Shown here: positions 16,722-26,649 of the stretch, in pieces
Layout: each line of letters starts with the position of its first letter
Position numbering within the stretch: the first letter of the stretch is position 1
Assembly: GCF_017571475.1 (NCBI RefSeq)
Contig: NZ_JAGETW010000009.1
Coordinates: 62,001 to 126,000 of the forward strand
Direction: 5' to 3'
Origin: Thiomicrorhabdus sp. 6S3-12
GTDB taxonomy: Bacteria; Pseudomonadota; Gammaproteobacteria; Thiomicrospirales; Thiomicrospiraceae
DNA: 64,000 nt
The notes under the pieces: model-generated
Told to the model about the DNA's origin: nothing
The model's input: only the letters and a program-made list of their open reading frames with translations
The model's database searches: none
Position numbers and translations under genes: made by a program

Positions 16722-18119
16722 GTGGACTTTTTATGGTCTTTAGTCGGCTTTCTCATTGTTATCGGCATTCTGGTTACATTGCACGAATGGGGGCATTTCC
16801 AGGTGGCGCGCTGGTTCAATATCAAGGTTGTCGAGTTTTCAATCGGTTTCGGCAAGGCGCTTTACCAGAAGCAAAAAGGCGAGACAAACTATAAGATTGC
16901 GATGATCCCTTTGGGCGGTTTTGTGCGCTTTACCGATGAGCGCGAAGGGCCGGTTGCCGATGAGGATTTATCAAGGGCATTTAACCGTCAAAGCGTTTAT
17001 AAACGCTTTGCTGTGGTTGCGGCCGGTCCTTTGATTAATATTCTTTTTGCATGGTTGATTTTTATTGTGATCTATCTGTTAGGAATCAATACATTAAAGC
17101 CGACTATTGAAATGATTCCCGAAGGTACGCCGCTTTCTCAGGTGCTTAGCATGCAGCAATTGCAGTCGCATGGACAGAAAGATGGCCTGTGGGAGGTCGT
17201 TGCGGTTAACGGGAAAACGGTTAACGCCTGGAATGAAGTTAATCAGCAGTTGATGTTGGCTATGATCGACAAACGATCCAATGTCGATTTGCAGTTGCAG
17301 GAAATGTATAGCGGGCAAACCGTACAGGTTCCGGGTCTGGATATTCGTTCACTGGATCTGAATGCAGCCGATACAGACTGGCTGACCGTTCTCGGTTTTG
17401 TCCCTGCGCCTCCGCGGATTCCTGCCGTCATTGATCGAGTTCTGCCGGAAGGGCCGGCGGCAAACTCCGGCCTTCAGCCGGGTGATAGAATTACGGCGAT
17501 CGATCGTTCTCCGGTCGAGAACTGGGGCGAATTCGTTAAAATCGTTCAGGATAAACCGGATGAAACGGTGAATGTTAGCTATTTGCGTGATCGCGTTGAG
17601 TATCAGGTTGCGATTCATCTTGGTAGTGTATTGAAAGAGGAGCGCCGGGTTGGTCAGGTAGGTCTTGGCGTGCGTTTTGACCGCCATGCGATGGCGCCTT
17701 TCAGTAACCAGATCAGTTATGATTTGAGCGGAGCGATTGAAAAAGGCTGGCAGCGCATGCAGGACCTGACCTATATGAGTCTGCAAATGCTTAAAAAGAT
17801 GCTGTTCGGCGAAGTCAGTCTGCAGCATTTATCCGGCCCGATCAGCATCGCTCAGATGTCCGGTCAGGCCGTGCAGAGCGGTTTGATTAGTTTCCTGGGC
17901 TTGCTGGGACTTCTCAGCCTGAGCATCGGTATCCTAAATTTACTGCCAATACCTGTTTTAGACGGCGGTCATTTGCTATATTACCTCGTCGAAATGATAA
18001 AAGGCTCCCCGGTGAGCGACAGATTTATGCAATATGGTCAGACGGTCGGGTTATTCCTGATTCTCAGTCTCACGCTGCTTGCTATATTTAATGACATTTT
18101 AAGAATATCCAATGGTTAA
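16722..18119 (+). CDS. rseP: Site-2 intramembrane zinc metalloprotease RseP
   Basis: RseP cuts the transmembrane anti-sigma factor RseA and remnant signal peptides within the inner membrane. The zinc site HEWGH is at residues 21-25 in the first TM segment (E. coli has HEFGH), and the second metal motif NLLPIPVLDGGHLLYY is near residue 405. Two PDZ domains lie between them (about 110-210 and 215-300, the latter with EGPAANSGLQPGDRI). At 465 residues it is slightly longer than the E. coli enzyme. It starts with GTG. It overlaps bamA by 8 bp. Confidence 0.95.
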   Translation: MDFLWSLVGFLIVIGILVTLHEWGHFQVARWFNIKVVEFSIGFGKALYQKQKGETNYKIAMIPLGGFVRFTDEREGPVADEDLSRAFNRQSVYKRFAVVAAGPLINILFAWLIFIVIYLLGINTLKPTIEMIPEGTPLSQVLSMQQLQSHGQKDGLWEVVAVNGKTVNAWNEVNQQLMLAMIDKRSNVDLQLQEMYSGQTVQVPGLDIRSLDLNAADTDWLTVLGFVPAPPRIPAVIDRVLPEGPAANSGLQPGDRITAIDRSPVENWGEFVKIVQDKPDETVNVSYLRDRVEYQVAIHLGSVLKEERRVGQVGLGVRFDRHAMAPFSNQISYDLSGAIEKGWQRMQDLTYMSLQMLKKMLFGEVSLQHLSGPISIAQMSGQAVQSGLISFLGLLGLLSLSIGILNLLPIPVLDGGHLLYYLVEMIKGSPVSDRFMQYGQTVGLFLILSLTLLAIFNDILRISNG

Positions 18120-20415
18120 GATGAATCCTGTAAACTTTAGAAAAACCACCCTTGTTGCCGCTCTCTCGGCGAGTTTGCTAGCACCTGCAATTGCCAACGC
18201 CTTTGTGGTTGAGAAAATTGTCGTTGAAGGGGCGAACCGTATCGGTTACGAAACCATCAACAGTTATCTGCCGATCAGCAAGGGACAGTTTCTTGATTCT
18301 GCCTTGACCCAACAGACCATTGAGCGTCTGTACAAAACGGGCTTCTTCGACAATGTGTCCATCTATCAACGCGGACAGGGCGAGATGGTGATCAAGGTTG
18401 AAGAGCGTCCGTCGATTGCCGAAGTCAAAATCGAAGGGAATAAGCTGATCGAAACCGACATCCTTCAAGATGCCTTGCAGAGTCTTGGCGTCAAACAGGG
18501 TCGAATCTATAACCAGCTTGATCTTGACCGGATTATCATCGACCTGAAACGACGTTATCAGAACCAGGGTTATTACGCCGCTTCGGTCGAAATCGAAAGC
18601 AAAGAATTACCGCGTAACCGTGTTGATCTGAAAATTAAAATCATTGAGGGTGAGCCGGCAAGTATGGGGCGCATTACTCTGGTCGGTAATGAAGTCTATT
18701 CGGACCGTCGCCTCAAAGGGCAGATGTCCTTAGGCGAGGGCGGGATTCTTGGTACCGGTGATTCTTATTCCAAGCCTAAGCTTGAAGCCGATCTTGAAAA
18801 AATCCGTTCTTTCTATCTGGATCGCGGTTACGCGCAGTTTAATATCGTTTCATCTCAGGTCTCGCTGTCGGTCGATAAAACACGCGTCTTCACAACGATT
18901 AATATGCAGGAAGGCGACCGCTTTACTTTGAGTGAAGTGAAGTTTACCGGCGAAACCATTCTGACTCTCGACGAGATTGATCAGCTGGTCGATGTCCGAG
19001 CGGGAGATGTATTTTCGCGCAGCAAGATTATCAACGCCGTCAACACCATCCGCGAACGTCTCAGTGAAGAAGGTTATGCTTTTGCCGAAGTGACGCCGGA
19101 TACAGTAATAAATCCGCAAGATAAAACCATGTCGGTCACCTTTAAAGTCGAGCCGAAAAACCGCGTCTATATTCGCTATATCGACTTTGAAGGCAATACC
19201 CGTACTCGTGACCATGTTATTCGTCGTGAACTGCGTCAGTTGGAAAGTGCGCCTTACTCGCTTAAAGCAGTGCGCCAGTCGCAATCGCGACTTGATCGTC
19301 TGGGCTTTTTCAAAAGCAGTAAGATCGAAACCAAACGCGTTTCTGACGACCAGGTTGACCTGATTGTCAAAATCGAAGAGCAGCCAACCGGGTCTTTTAC
19401 CGCCGGTATCGGCTACTCTCAGCTTGACGGAGCAAGTTTCAATATCGGGCTTTCCGAACGTAACTTTATCGGTAGCGGTAATAAGCTGGATCTGCAGGTT
19501 GCAACCAGTGCGGCCAGAAAAACGGCTGATATCGGCGTAACCGACCCATACTTCACCGAAGATGGTGTCAGCCTTGGGATGGGAGTCTACTACCGTGAAA
19601 TCGATGCCGAAGAGCTGGATGTCGCGGACTACACGACCAACAACTATGGTGTGAAAGCCAGCATCGGTTATCCGTTGAACGAAGACGATTCGATTCGCTT
19701 CGGTCTGAAGTTGGATTCTCAGGAGCTGGTCTGTAACTCTGATTTTACCTACTGTCACGATTACATCGATCAGTATGGCTCGGACACTAATTCTGTTCAG
19801 GCGAGCTTGAGCTGGGTGCGTAATACCACCAACAGTTTCTACTTCCCGAGTAAAGGGCGCAAAGCTTCGGTATCTCTGGAAGCGGTCGTCCCGGGAACTT
19901 CCGATGCGCCATTCTATAAAGTGTTTGCCGAAGAGAACCTTTATCTTCCTATGACGGAAAATCTCTCATTGCACTTCAAAGGTGGCTTTGCCTACGGTGA
20001 CGGTTACGGCGATATCGACACACTGCCTTTCTATGAAAACTTCTATGCCGGTGGTATCGGAACCGTGCGCGGTTTTGAACCGAACTCGCTCGGAAATCGT
20101 TTCGATTTGACTCAGGACGGAAGTGACCGTCCACGAGGCGGTAATACTCGCGTTCTGGGAACGATTGAGATTATTTCGCCTACGCCGTTTATCGAAGACT
20201 CCAGCAACCAGCGTATTTCCTGGTTCTTTGACGCCGGTTACGTCTTTGAAGATATCAATGACGTAGACACTACCGAACTGCGTTCGGCGGTCGGTATCGG
20301 TTACTCCTGGATTACTCCTGTAGGGCCTTTGACGTTCAGTTTGGCACAGCCGGTCAACTCCAAGTCTGATGATAAAACCCAGGCATTCCAATTTACGCTT
20401 GGGACAGCCTTCTAA
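18112..20415 (+). CDS. bamA: Outer-membrane protein assembly factor BamA
   Basis: BamA is the core of the machine that folds beta-barrels into the outer membrane. The 767-residue precursor has a signal peptide ending SLLAPAIANA, five POTRA domains (about residues 28-425; the first begins VVEKIVVEGANRIGYETI) and a 16-strand barrel from about 430. The barrel holds the conserved loop motif with VRGFEPNSLG and FYAGGIGTVRGF, and the protein ends with Phe (TLGTAF), the barrel-assembly signal. ATG 18112 overlaps the rseP stop; ATG 18121 after the stop is an alternative, both before the signal peptide. skp and lpxD follow. Confidence 0.97.
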   Translation: MVKMNPVNFRKTTLVAALSASLLAPAIANAFVVEKIVVEGANRIGYETINSYLPISKGQFLDSALTQQTIERLYKTGFFDNVSIYQRGQGEMVIKVEERPSIAEVKIEGNKLIETDILQDALQSLGVKQGRIYNQLDLDRIIIDLKRRYQNQGYYAASVEIESKELPRNRVDLKIKIIEGEPASMGRITLVGNEVYSDRRLKGQMSLGEGGILGTGDSYSKPKLEADLEKIRSFYLDRGYAQFNIVSSQVSLSVDKTRVFTTINMQEGDRFTLSEVKFTGETILTLDEIDQLVDVRAGDVFSRSKIINAVNTIRERLSEEGYAFAEVTPDTVINPQDKTMSVTFKVEPKNRVYIRYIDFEGNTRTRDHVIRRELRQLESAPYSLKAVRQSQSRLDRLGFFKSSKIETKRVSDDQVDLIVKIEEQPTGSFTAGIGYSQLDGASFNIGLSERNFIGSGNKLDLQVATSAARKTADIGVTDPYFTEDGVSLGMGVYYREIDAEELDVADYTTNNYGVKASIGYPLNEDDSIRFGLKLDSQELVCNSDFTYCHDYIDQYGSDTNSVQASLSWVRNTTNSFYFPSKGRKASVSLEAVVPGTSDAPFYKVFAEENLYLPMTENLSLHFKGGFAYGDGYGDIDTLPFYENFYAGGIGTVRGFEPNSLGNRFDLTQDGSDRPRGGNTRVLGTIEIISPTPFIEDSSNQRISWFFDAGYVFEDINDVDTTELRSAVGIGYSWITPVGPLTFSLAQPVNSKSDDKTQAFQFTLGTAF

Positions 20416-20474
20416 AAACTGGCAAACTTAGGGGCATTCAGCTCCAAACAAAGCGTATTAGCGGAGTTTTACTG

Positions 20475-20506
20475 CTAAATTATCAGCAAGCCTGATGATA
20501 ATTTAG
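20475..20506 (+). other. Perfect 11-bp stem in the bamA-skp gap
   Basis: CTAAATTATCA (20475-20485) and TGATAATTTAG (20496-20506) pair perfectly around a 10-nt loop that itself contains the start of a competing CAG/CTG pairing. It lies 60 bp after bamA and 38 bp before skp. No U-run follows, so it could be an operator or an RNA element that tunes skp expression. Confidence 0.5.
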
Positions 20507-20544
20507 GGTAAAATCTCCAAAACTATAGATAATAGGATGGATCG

Positions 20545-21087
20545 ATGTTTAAACCTTATTTCCTGATTGTCGCTTTCTCTTTATTGGCAATGATTTCCCA
20601 AGCAAATGCCGCTGAAGATAAGCCGGTGAAATTGGGAGTTGTTAATGTCGCCCTGTTACTTGAGCAGGCGCCTCAAGCTGAATTGGCCACGGAAAAATTA
20701 AAGAAAGAGTTTTCCAAAGAGCAGCAGGAACTGAAAAACCTGGCGAAAAAGCTTGAAAGCGAACAGGCGGAGTACGAAAAAAACAAAAACGTCATGAGCA
20801 ATGCGCAGCGTGCAACTAAAGAGCGCGAATTAACCATGATGACTCGTGAAATTCAGCGCCGTCGTAACGATATCCAGGAACTGATCAATCTGCGTCGCAA
20901 CGAAGAACTGGCAAAAATCCAGAATCTGGTGAATGAAGCCATCAAGACCATCGGAGAAAAACAGGGCTTTGACCTGATTCTCTATGAAGGAATTGCCTAT
21001 ACCAATAGTCGCATCGATGTCACTAAGGACGTTTTACAGTATTTGAGAACGGAATCTCAAAAAAAACGTTCTGATTTCAACAAATAA
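20545..21087 (+). CDS. skp: Periplasmic chaperone Skp/OmpH family
   Basis: Skp is a trimeric periplasmic chaperone that holds unfolded outer-membrane proteins on the way to BamA, the product of the upstream gene. The 180-residue precursor has a signal peptide cut after QANA (residue 22) and a long charged helical region with coiled-coil tentacles (about residues 50-135, rich in EQQELKNLAKKLESEQ-type sequence). The body strands GVVNVALLLEQAPQ and GFDLILYEGIAYTNSRIDVT match the family. It is followed closely by lpxD. Confidence 0.93.
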   Translation: MFKPYFLIVAFSLLAMISQANAAEDKPVKLGVVNVALLLEQAPQAELATEKLKKEFSKEQQELKNLAKKLESEQAEYEKNKNVMSNAQRATKERELTMMTREIQRRRNDIQELINLRRNEELAKIQNLVNEAIKTIGEKQGFDLILYEGIAYTNSRIDVTKDVLQYLRTESQKKRSDFNK

Positions 21088-21102
21088 CAACAAGGCTGTT
21101 TT

Positions 21103-22140
21103 GTGCGCATAGACTCTTTACTTTCGGTACTGGACCGTAACCAAATCGACTATCAGTTTTCTGGAGATAAATCGGTAGAGATCAATAGAGTTGCCGGTCT
21201 GGATAATGCAAGCCAAGACAGCCTGAGTTTTCTCAATTCAAACAAATTTATCGACGCTTTGAATCAGACCCTTGCCGGGGTTGTGGTGCTTCGCAGCGAG
21301 TATCAGGCGCAATGCCCGACCAATTCGATTTCCGTAAATGATCCTTATTTTGTCTATTCTTTGCTCGCACAGGTTGTTTATCCGGATGCGGCGCCTTTTA
21401 CCGGTGTGGCGGAAAGTGCTTCGGTCGCGCTGACGGCCGAGCTTGAAGAGCAGGTCTGCATCGAGGATCAGGTTGTCGTTAAGGAGAATGTCGCAATCGG
21501 CCGGCAAACCTGGGTTCAGTCGGGAGCAGTGATTCATCGTAATGTTAAGATCGGCGCAAATTGCAAGATCGGTTCCAATGTCGTCATTCATGAAAATTGC
21601 ATTATCGGCGATCACACCCGCATAGAATCCGGGGCGATTATCGGTGGTGACGGTTTCGGCTGGGCGCCTAATCGCGGTCAATGGTCCAAAATTCCACAGG
21701 TCGGGCGCGTGCTAATCGGTAACCATGTTTCGATCGGCAACAACAGCTGCGTCGATCGCGGAGCAATCGAAGATACGGTTATCGAAGATCATTGTATAAT
21801 CGATAATCTGGTGCATATCGCGCACAATGTCGTTATCGGTGAAGGCTCGGCCATCGCAGGACAGGTCGGTTTTGCCGGTACCACCAAAGTCGGTAAACAT
21901 AATATTATCGCCGGGCAGGCGGGGTTTGCCGGACATCTGAGCACGGCCGATAACTGTCATTTTGCGGCCAAGTCAGGTATTACGCAGACCGTTAAAAACC
22001 CCGGTGCCTATTCAGGTTTTCCTGTTCAGGATACGGCAAAATGGCAGAAGCAGATCGTACGCCAGAGAAATCTGGACAAGATGGCGATGCAGATAAAAGA
22101 ATTACAAAAACAACTTAAAGAACTACAAAATAATAATTAA
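21103..22140 (+). CDS. lpxD: UDP-3-O-acylglucosamine N-acyltransferase
   Basis: LpxD adds the second 3-hydroxyacyl chain to UDP-3-O-acyl-glucosamine in lipid A synthesis. The 345-residue protein has an N-terminal uridine-binding domain (about residues 1-100) and a long left-handed beta-helix of hexapeptide repeats (about 105-300) with the catalytic His in [14 protein letters not shown]-terminal helix ([26 protein letters not shown]) completes it. Translation starts at GTG, 15 nt after the skp stop. The hexapeptide repeat and the context with fabZ-lpxA make the call secure. Confidence 0.97.
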   Translation: MRIDSLLSVLDRNQIDYQFSGDKSVEINRVAGLDNASQDSLSFLNSNKFIDALNQTLAGVVVLRSEYQAQCPTNSISVNDPYFVYSLLAQVVYPDAAPFTGVAESASVALTAELEEQVCIEDQVVVKENVAIGRQTWVQSGAVIHRNVKIGANCKIGSNVVIHENCIIGDHTRIESGAIIGGDGFGWAPNRGQWSKIPQVGRVLIGNHVSIGNNSCVDRGAIEDTVIEDHCIIDNLVHIAHNVVIGEGSAIAGQVGFAGTTKVGKHNIIAGQAGFAGHLSTADNCHFAAKSGITQTVKNPGAYSGFPVQDTAKWQKQIVRQRNLDKMAMQIKELQKQLKELQNNN

Positions 22141-22157
22141 TAAAACTGGATACTCTT

Positions 22158-22595
22158 ATGATGGAAGTAAAAGACATTTTTGATTATTTGCCGCATCGCT
22201 ACCCGTTTTTGCTGGTTGACCGAGTAACCGAATTTACTCCGAATGAGAGTCTAAAAGGTTATAAAAATATCACTTTCAATGAGCCGCAATTCACCGGCCA
22301 TTTTCCTAATAACCCGATTATGCCGGGTGTGATGATTATCGAAGCTATGGCGCAATGTACGGGCATCCTTGCTTTCCGCAGTCAAGGTGTCAAGCCTGAC
22401 GGAACCTCTATGTACTATCTGGCTGCCGTCGATAATGCGCGTTTCCGTCAGCCTGCCGTTCCCGGCGACCGTCTGGATTTCGAAGTTAAGGCTTTGGGAA
22501 ATAAACGTGGTATCTGGAAATTTGAATGTACAACCAAGGTTGACGGTAAAGTCATCGCTTCAGCCGATCTGATGTGTGCAGAAAGAAAGGTATAA
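22158..22595 (+). CDS. fabZ: 3-hydroxyacyl-ACP dehydratase FabZ
   Basis: FabZ dehydrates 3-hydroxyacyl-ACP during fatty-acid elongation and competes with LpxA/LpxD for the hydroxyacyl pool, which explains its place between them. The 145-residue hot-dog protein opens [18 protein letters not shown] and carries the active-site His and Glu in [22 protein letters not shown]. Two adjacent ATG codons (22158, 22161) are possible; CTGGA at 22146-22150 fits either. The stop is 3 nt before the lpxA start. Confidence 0.97.
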   Translation: MMEVKDIFDYLPHRYPFLLVDRVTEFTPNESLKGYKNITFNEPQFTGHFPNNPIMPGVMIIEAMAQCTGILAFRSQGVKPDGTSMYYLAAVDNARFRQPAVPGDRLDFEVKALGNKRGIWKFECTTKVDGKVIASADLMCAERKV

Positions 22596-22598
22596 GTT

Positions 22599-23369
22599 TT
22601 GATCCATCCGACAGCAATCATAGACCCGGACGCGAAAATCGCCGATGACGTTGAAATTGGTCCTTTCTGTGTCGTTGAAGGCGATGTTGAAATTGGTGCC
22701 GGCTGTAAATTGGAATCCCATGTTGTCATTTCCGGCCCGACACGGATAGGTCAAAATAATCATTTCTATCCGTTCGGTTCGATCGGTGCGGCGCCTCAGG
22801 ATAAGAAATATGCCGGTGAAAAAACCGAACTGATTATCGGTGACAATAATACTTTCCGTGAGAACGTGACCTTGAATCGCGGTACGATCCAAGATCTTGG
22901 AAAGACTATTATCGGCAACGATAACTGGGTGATGGCGGGCGTTCATATTGCGCACGACTGTATTATCGGCGACCACACCATTATGGCCAATAATGTTGCA
23001 CTTGCCGGGCACGTCGAAGTACAGGATTGGGCTATTCTCGGCGGTTATTCGCTGGTACACCAGTTCTGCCGGATCGGGCGGCATTCCTTCTGCGGCATGG
23101 GCAGTGTCATCAATCAGGATGTTCCGGACTTTATTGTCGTCTCCGGCAATATTGCCGAAGCCCGATCAGTTAATCTGGAAGGTTTGAAACGCCGTGATTA
23201 CGATGCCGAGCAGAGATCGTTGGTCAAAAAAGCCTATAAGGTCATCTACCGTCGCGGTCTGTCGGTAAAAGAAGCGGTGCAAGAATTGCAGAAGCTTGAA
23301 GATTCGAAAAATACCCTGCAGCATCTTATTGAATTTCTTCAGAACTCCGAACGGGGCATTACACGCTAA
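22599..23369 (+). CDS. lpxA: UDP-N-acetylglucosamine O-acyltransferase
   Basis: LpxA transfers 3-hydroxyacyl from ACP to UDP-GlcNAc, the first step of lipid A synthesis. The 256-residue protein is a hexapeptide beta-helix (about residues 1-185) followed by a helical C-terminal domain. The catalytic His is in VMAGVHIAHDCIIGD. The start codon is TTG (22599), placed 8 nt after GAAAGG; the decoded N-terminus IHPTAIIDPDAKI is exactly where LpxA proteins begin, and no ATG is near. The weak start may reduce LpxA relative to FabZ, which is inference. Confidence 0.96.
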   Translation: MIHPTAIIDPDAKIADDVEIGPFCVVEGDVEIGAGCKLESHVVISGPTRIGQNNHFYPFGSIGAAPQDKKYAGEKTELIIGDNNTFRENVTLNRGTIQDLGKTIIGNDNWVMAGVHIAHDCIIGDHTIMANNVALAGHVEVQDWAILGGYSLVHQFCRIGRHSFCGMGSVINQDVPDFIVVSGNIAEARSVNLEGLKRRDYDAEQRSLVKKAYKVIYRRGLSVKEAVQELQKLEDSKNTLQHLIEFLQNSERGITR

Positions 23370-23428
23370 GTCCGCTCTGAATTCTCCAGAATTGTTCTGC
23401 GTCGACTTATGATCGGAATATTACACTG

Positions 23429-24601
23429 ATGTCTCACAACAGCAACGACTCGATTACCATTGCCCTGGTTGCCGGAGAAGCTTCCGGCGACACGCTCGGG
23501 GCAGACCTCCTTACCGAACTCAAATCTCGCTATCCTAACGCTCGTTTCGTCGGTATCGGCGGGCCGAAGATGATCGCATTGGGCATGGATTCCTGGTACC
23601 CGATGGAAACCTTGTCGGTTATGGGTTTTTTCGAGGTGCTGAAACGCCTGCCGCAGCTTCTCAAACTGCGCAAACAACTGATACAGCGTCTTATCCAGTT
23701 GAATCCGGACGTTTTTATCGGGATCGATGCGCCGGATTTCAATTTCACTGTTGAAAAAAAGCTCAAACAGCAGGGGATTAAAACCGTCCATTATGTCGGG
23801 CCCTCTGTGTGGGCCTGGCGGGAAAAGCGTTTGCAGAAAATTAAACGCGCCGTTGACGGTGTTCTGGTTTTATTCCCGTTTGAACCGCAATATTATCACC
23901 GCTATCAGATTCCGGTCGAATGTGTCGGTCATCCTCTAGCGCAGCAAGTGCCGGAAGTTCCAAGTAAAGTCAGTGCGCGCAGTCGTCTCGGGCTTGCCGA
24001 AGATAGCCAAGTGACCGCTATATTGCCCGGGTCGCGGATGAGCGAAATCAATCAGATGATCGATCCTTATCTGCAGTCAGCTTCGCAGTTGCTTGAATCC
24101 TATCCGAGAATGCGTTTTGTTATTCCAGTGATTCATGATCGAGCCCGCCGGAGAATCGAAGAGGCGCTCGATCAATGGCAGTTGAATAAGCAGGTTTTGT
24201 TGCTGCAGGGGCAGGCTCAGCTGGCTTTGGAAGCCTGCGATCAGGCTCTGGTTACTTCCGGGACGGCAACGCTCGAATGCGCATTAATGCGCCGTCCATT
24301 GGTTCTGGCGATCAAAGTGCATCCGCTTTCGTATTGGATAATGTCTCGTCTGGCAACGACGAAATGGATCGGATTGCCAAATATTCTCGCGCAGCAGGAT
24401 ATTGTTCCGGAACTGATTCAGGAACAGGCGACGGCGGAAAAAATCTCGGCAGCGCTGGCAAACTTGATTGAATCCGAAGCGATCCGGGAAAAGCAGCTGG
24501 GATGCTTTGAACAACAATATCAGCAACTTAAACAGCCTTCCGCACAGATTGCCGCAGACGCAATCGGGCGTTGGGCAGGAATAGGCAGCGAAGCACAATA
24601 A
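23429..24601 (+). CDS. lpxB: Lipid-A-disaccharide synthase
   Basis: LpxB joins 2,3-diacylglucosamine-1-phosphate and UDP-diacylglucosamine into the lipid A disaccharide at the inner membrane. The 390-residue GT-B type (GT19) protein has the N-terminal [15 protein letters not shown], the middle [19 protein letters not shown] and [21 protein letters not shown], and [12 protein letters not shown] near residue 275 for the donor site. It is 60 bp after lpxA. The stop TAA shares its last base with the ATG of rnhB. Confidence 0.97.
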   Translation: MSHNSNDSITIALVAGEASGDTLGADLLTELKSRYPNARFVGIGGPKMIALGMDSWYPMETLSVMGFFEVLKRLPQLLKLRKQLIQRLIQLNPDVFIGIDAPDFNFTVEKKLKQQGIKTVHYVGPSVWAWREKRLQKIKRAVDGVLVLFPFEPQYYHRYQIPVECVGHPLAQQVPEVPSKVSARSRLGLAEDSQVTAILPGSRMSEINQMIDPYLQSASQLLESYPRMRFVIPVIHDRARRRIEEALDQWQLNKQVLLLQGQAQLALEACDQALVTSGTATLECALMRRPLVLAIKVHPLSYWIMSRLATTKWIGLPNILAQQDIVPELIQEQATAEKISAALANLIESEAIREKQLGCFEQQYQQLKQPSAQIAADAIGRWAGIGSEAQ

Positions 24602-25224
24602 TGAAAACCACACAACAGATCGATCTTTTTGCCGACGAATCGCCGGAGGCGTCACAGGTTATCGTCGGTGTCGATGAAGTTGGACGCGGTCCGTTGATTG
24701 GCGATGTGGTGGCGGCGGCAGTGATTCTGCCAGAAGATTGCATTTTGCCGCTCGCGGACTCCAAAAAATTGTCTGAGAAAAAGCGCGAACAGTTGTTTGA
24801 GCAGATCTGTGAACAGGCTGTTGCTTACAGTATTCAGGTTGCCTCTCCGGCAGAGATCGATGCGTTGAATATTCTGCAGGCGACCATGCTGGCCATGACG
24901 CGTGCCATCGAGTCGGTGGCGTCGCAATCCGGATTTGATCTGGTGCTGGTGGACGGGAATCGTTGCCCGGATATTAACTATCCATGTCAATCGGTTATCA
25001 AAGGGGACGCTAAGGTTAAAGCGATTTCCGCAGCATCGATTCTGGCCAAGGTTTATCGTGACCGGCAAATGCTCGAACTGGATCAACTATACCCTGAGTA
25101 CGGGTTTGCCAAGCATAAAGGATACCCGACGGCAGAGCACATGAGCAGACTGCAAACCTTGCCCGTGCTTGAGCAATACCGCCGCTCTTTCAAACCGGTT
25201 CGACTGCTTCTTGAACGGAGCTAG
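24601..25224 (+). CDS. rnhB: Ribonuclease HII
   Basis: RNase HII nicks RNA-DNA hybrids and removes misincorporated ribonucleotides. From ATG 24601 the protein has 207 residues. It shows the catalytic DE pair in [21 protein letters not shown], a further Asp in DLVLVDGN, and [20 protein letters not shown]. An in-frame ATG 30 nt upstream lies inside lpxB; 24601 overlaps the lpxB stop by one base and is the natural choice. In E. coli dnaE follows; here the run ends and a 137-bp gap leads to cheV. Confidence 0.96.
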   Translation: MKTTQQIDLFADESPEASQVIVGVDEVGRGPLIGDVVAAAVILPEDCILPLADSKKLSEKKREQLFEQICEQAVAYSIQVASPAEIDALNILQATMLAMTRAIESVASQSGFDLVLVDGNRCPDINYPCQSVIKGDAKVKAISAASILAKVYRDRQMLELDQLYPEYGFAKHKGYPTAEHMSRLQTLPVLEQYRRSFKPVRLLLERS

Positions 25225-25361
25225 TCGTTCAACCCTGTTGTTAAATTGGCCAATATCAATTGTTTTGATAAAACCCTGTTTATACTTGGGAAAATCCGTC
25301 GCTTTCCGTTAGAATCTGAATAACTTTCATTCGAATATTAACTTCTTAGACAGGCTTACTT

Positions 25362-26336
25362 ATGACCACCACTCTGGAACAAGTCGAAAAAACCGCTCAG
25401 TTAAGTAAAAACAATCAGTTAAGTCTGATGATTTTTCAGGTACAGTTTGGCAATGACGACTATCATCCTCCTTACTACGGTATGAACGTTTTTAAGGTTA
25501 GAGAAGTTCTGGAAGGGCGCAGTTATCCGGTTTCTCCGATGCCGGATACAAATGATCTGATTGAAGGCATGATCGAATTGCGCGGGCAGTATCTGCCGGT
25601 TATCGATCTTCCGCAATGGATGGGCTTTCCGATGAGCCCGGAAGAGCGCGAAAAATCGATTATTATCGTGTCCGATTTCAGTCACAACTTTGTCGGTTTA
25701 CGCGTGTCGCATATTCATGGCGTTGAAGAGAAAGACTGGTCCGATATTCATCCGGCCGGTAATTACAATATCAATGTAAATACCAATCAGATTATCAACC
25801 ATACCTATCTGGATAACAGCGATACATTGTGTTTTATCCTGGATATCGAAAAGCTGCTGATCGAGGCGATGCCCAGCATGGCCAAAAAAATCTTTTCGTC
25901 GGCGAAAGAAATCGCTATCGAAGAGAATATGTTTGTTCCGGAGCTTTACCAGAAAACCATTCTTTTTGCCGAAGACTCCAAGGCTATTCAGAAATATATG
26001 GGGATGGTTTTCGATCAGCTTGGGTTGCGATTCAAAGCCTTTGAAAACGGACGTCTGCTGCTGGACTATATCGACGGTCTGGAGGATATGGATTCGGTGT
26101 CGATGGTCTTTACCGATCTGGAGATGCCGGTTGCTTCGGGACATACCGTTATTCGCGAATTGCGCGAGCACAGCAAAACGCACGATATTCCGATCGTCGT
26201 TCATACCTCAATGACCAGCGAAAACAATACGCGTGAAGTTTTGAGTATGGGGGCTAACTACTTTATCGGTAAAGTTGACACCGATATGATCGTCGATACG
26301 ATCAAAAAAGTTCAGAACGATTTCTATGCAAATTGA
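25362..26336 (+). CDS. cheV: Chemotaxis coupling protein CheV (CheW-receiver fusion)
   Basis: CheV couples chemoreceptors to CheA and carries its own receiver for adaptation. The 324-residue protein has a CheW domain (about residues 15-165; LSLMIFQVQFG, VFKVREVLEG, GMIELRGQYLPVIDL) and a response-regulator receiver (about 195-320). Phosphoacceptor Asp252 lies in FTDLEMP; other key residues are the acidic pair in FAEDSKA, Thr in VHTSMT and Lys in FIGKVDT. No other chemotaxis gene is adjacent. A bidirectional terminator follows. Confidence 0.93.
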   Translation: MTTTLEQVEKTAQLSKNNQLSLMIFQVQFGNDDYHPPYYGMNVFKVREVLEGRSYPVSPMPDTNDLIEGMIELRGQYLPVIDLPQWMGFPMSPEEREKSIIIVSDFSHNFVGLRVSHIHGVEEKDWSDIHPAGNYNINVNTNQIINHTYLDNSDTLCFILDIEKLLIEAMPSMAKKIFSSAKEIAIEENMFVPELYQKTILFAEDSKAIQKYMGMVFDQLGLRFKAFENGRLLLDYIDGLEDMDSVSMVFTDLEMPVASGHTVIRELREHSKTHDIPIVVHTSMTSENNTREVLSMGANYFIGKVDTDMIVDTIKKVQNDFYAN

Positions 26337-26421
26337 GTGTCGTTTTGAGCGCTTTGAATTGTGTGTTGTGAGTAAAAGATTATGCTGAAATGAGATGTGT
26401 GGATTTTTACACGCCGGAAAC

Positions 26422-26453
26422 AAAAAAAGCGCCTGATCAGGGCGCTTTTTTTC
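26422..26453. terminator. Bidirectional terminator between cheV and rpmJ2
   Basis: AAAAAAGCGCC-TGATCA-GGGCGCTTTTTTT forms a stem with T-runs on both strands, midway between two convergent genes, so it can end both transcripts. Confidence 0.88.
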
Positions 26454-26471
26454 TGCGGCTAAGCCTAAATA

Positions 26472-26597
26472 TTAACGCTGACGCGCTTTGAATTTAGGGT
26501 TAGTTTTGTTGATAACATAAACCTTACCACGACGCTTAACAACCTGGCAGTCTTTGTGGCGGTTTTTAGCAGATTTTAGAGAAGATAAAATTTTCAT
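26472..26597 (-). CDS. rpmJ: 50S ribosomal protein L36, zinc-independent (C-minus) type
   Basis: This is a 41-residue protein, [20 protein letters not shown] and on to KFKARQR, matching the type B L36 paralog (E. coli YkgO). The classical L36 zinc ribbon (CxxC...CxxxxH) is absent; only one Cys remains (in HKDCQ), so it should not need zinc. A longer in-frame extension upstream (to 26747) is not L36-like and should be discarded. TTGGA lies about 10 nt before the ATG. Such paralogs often replace the zinc form under zinc starvation through Zur; I see no clear Zur box, but a perfect palindrome lies 53 bp upstream. Confidence 0.92.
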   Translation of the reverse strand: MKILSSLKSAKNRHKDCQVVKRRGKVYVINKTNPKFKARQR

Positions 26598-26649
26598 CAG
26601 ATATATCCAATTTTTAGTGCCGGATATTTCAAAACCAATCCGACTTAAG

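Noticed and set aside
18850-19758. Long minus-strand open frame (302 codons) inside bamA
   Set aside because: It is fully contained in a well-supported BamA gene, has no recognisable domain, no ribosome site and a composition typical of an antisense shadow.
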